Source: Cyanobacteria bacterium HKST-UBA02
GTDB lineage: Bacteria > Cyanobacteriota > Vampirovibrionia > Obscuribacterales > Obscuribacteraceae
Direction of reading: 5' to 3'
Length of the DNA: 6,393 nucleotides
Assembly (NCBI GenBank): GCA_020431945.1
Contig: JAGQHH010000613.1
Location: forward strand, 1 to 6,393
The notes beneath the pieces were generated by a model. That model worked only from the letters and a program-made list of their open reading frames with translations. It did no database searches and was not told the origin of the DNA. Numbering within the stretch: position 1 is the first letter of the stretch; each line of letters starts with the position of its first letter. Made by a program: the position numbers and the translations under genes. This document shows positions 5,752-6,393 of the stretch, one piece after another.

Positions 5752-6123
5752 ATGAAAACTAGATTTGTAGAGTTGGGTTTCACGGCCCCGACCAATATTG
5801 AATATCTGACCGAAAGCCTCAATCGATGCGCTCGAAAGGGCTCGGTCTCAGTATCAATCAATAAGAGAGATTCGTCTCTCCACCTGCCCGGTTATGTCAT
5901 CAACGAGATCTATCGGGCCGAGGCCCGGGAGCTCCCAGGATTCGACATAACAGTCCGTGTAGAAGGGCGGGACGAAGGCGCGGTCGATGATTTCTGCGAT
6001 TTCTATCTGAGCTCGATCCGGGGGCATGCCAGTGAGCGGATTCATGTCGAGTCGGCCAACTATGCCTATATCGACCGGGTCAACCGCTGGTTGAGAGCGC
6101 AGAATCCAGACCGCTGGTTCTAA
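5752..6123 (+). CDS. Hypothetical protein, 123 residues
   Basis: This frame starts at ATG 5752 (MKTRFVELGF) and ends at TAA 6121-6123. The ribosome site is weak (GGTG about 7 nt upstream), but the amino-acid composition changes sharply here from random-looking to protein-like, which decides this start over the upstream GTG at 5386. The sequence suggests a small soluble alpha/beta protein: SVSVSINKRD and FDITVRVEGRDEG look like strands, and YVINEIYRAEARE and YIDRVNRWLRAQ like helices. It ends in Trp-Phe. There is no signal peptide or membrane span and no motif that I recognise. It is the first of a rightward string, with 23 nt to the next start. Confidence 0.62.
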   Translation: MKTRFVELGFTAPTNIEYLTESLNRCARKGSVSVSINKRDSSLHLPGYVINEIYRAEARELPGFDITVRVEGRDEGAVDDFCDFYLSSIRGHASERIHVESANYAYIDRVNRWLRAQNPDRWF

Positions 6124-6133
6124 CTACCTCTAT

Positions 6134-6140
6134 AAAGGAG
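6134..6140 (+). promoter_or_regulatory. Ribosome binding site AAAGGAG
   Basis: A near-ideal Shine-Dalgarno sequence 6 nt before the ATG at 6147. It is the strongest in the window and the main support for the 39-residue gene. Confidence 0.8.
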
Positions 6141-6146
6141 AATGTC

Positions 6147-6266
6147 ATGAAAACTAAAACAGACAGGAAACTGCTATTTCTTGTTACCGCTGCCGGTGTC
6201 TGCATCTATGTCTTGCTCGCCTTCTTGAAGCTTTTGAGCAGGTTCGATAGAGAGAACCGGTCATGA
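6147..6266 (+). CDS. Small single-pass membrane protein, 39 residues
   Basis: ATG 6147 to TGA 6264-6266. A basic N-terminus (KTKTDRK) precedes one hydrophobic segment, about residues 9-30 (LLFLVTAAGVCIYVLLAF and on), then a charged tail, RFDRENRS. Charge flanks both sides, so topology is not obvious. It contains one cysteine (Cys19) within the membrane segment. An ideal ribosome site makes translation likely. It lies 23 nt after the preceding gene and overlaps the next frame by ATGA, so it is probably in an operon. A lone hydrophobic helix of this size could be a regulatory small membrane protein, a toxin-like peptide or a complex subunit; the sequence does not decide. Confidence 0.65.
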   Translation: MKTKTDRKLLFLVTAAGVCIYVLLAFLKLLSRFDRENRS

Positions 6267-6346
6267 AACAGTCAGAGAGCCGGAGCATCCCCGTGAAAAC
6301 AGGGTGGTCCGGCAGGAGACTTTTTGTTTCGTTCGCAAAATACTAA
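6263..6346 (+). CDS. Possible small peptide, 27 residues, overlapping the preceding gene
   Basis: The ATG at 6263 overlaps the TGA of the membrane-protein gene (ATGA), the usual arrangement for translational coupling. AGAGAG lies about 7 nt upstream. The product (MKQSESRSIPVKTG..., ending FAKY) is basic and has no recognised motif. TAA is at 6344-6346. The overlap and the M-K start shared with its neighbours are suggestive, but an open frame this short can be chance. Confidence 0.35.
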   Translation: MKQSESRSIPVKTGWSGRRLFVSFAKY

Positions 6347-6393
6347 AACAAGTAGTACTATGCAACTGCCGCAATTATTCACGGGAGTGACAC
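6347..6393 (+). other. Right edge: possible start region of the next gene
   Basis: An ATG at 6360 opens a frame (MQLPQLFTGV) that runs off the window with no ribosome site. Alternatively CACGGGAG near 6380 could be the ribosome site of a gene starting just beyond the edge. The window cannot decide. Confidence 0.2.

Overview
This is a bacterial window. The evidence is closely packed unspliced genes, a clear AAGGAG-type ribosome binding site (6134-6140), GGAGGG before the gene read leftward from 2398, an ATGA start/stop overlap, and a hairpin plus U-run terminator. Base composition is moderately GC-rich. The partial quinol-oxidase-type Rieske-like gene at the left edge suggests a respiring bacterium. 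Nothing here fixes the phylum.

Layout. (a) 3-350, plus strand: the 3' end of a Rieske-like gene in which the usual histidine ligands are missing and cysteines are unusually abundant. (b) 351-757, intergenic between convergent genes: two near-identical 48-bp imperfect palindromes, then elements belonging to the 3' end of a minus-strand transcript (a strong terminator, a second hairpin and a 15-bp tandem repeat touching the stop codon). (c) 758-2398, minus strand: an HD-superfamily protein read as one frame but cut by an in-frame TAG at 1484-1486. The first part has an intact HD signature. The second looks like a degenerate second HD copy. (d) 2399-2852: a divergent intergenic region with a possible minus-strand promoter, a duplicated decamer and a possible folded leader RNA. 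(e) 2853-4970, plus strand: a 705-residue protein with a C-terminal TerD-type stress-response domain on a large helical N-terminal part. (f) 4994-5329, minus strand: a 111-residue protein of unknown function, convergent with the TerD gene and sharing a hairpin with it. (g) 5330-5751: probably non-coding, with a perfect 10+2+10 palindrome. (h) 5752 to the right edge, plus strand: a short string of small genes (123, 39 and 27 residues), the second a single-pass membrane peptide and the third overlapping it by ATGA. None is recognisable.

How they may fit together: the HD gene and the TerD gene diverge from one 450-bp region and could be co-regulated. TerD proteins belong to chemical-stress systems, and HD proteins are often nucleotide or phosphate hydrolases, so a shared stress-response role is possible but is only inferred from context. 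The most unusual points are the amber-split tandem HD gene, the histidine-less cysteine-rich Rieske-like domain and the paired 48-bp dyads.
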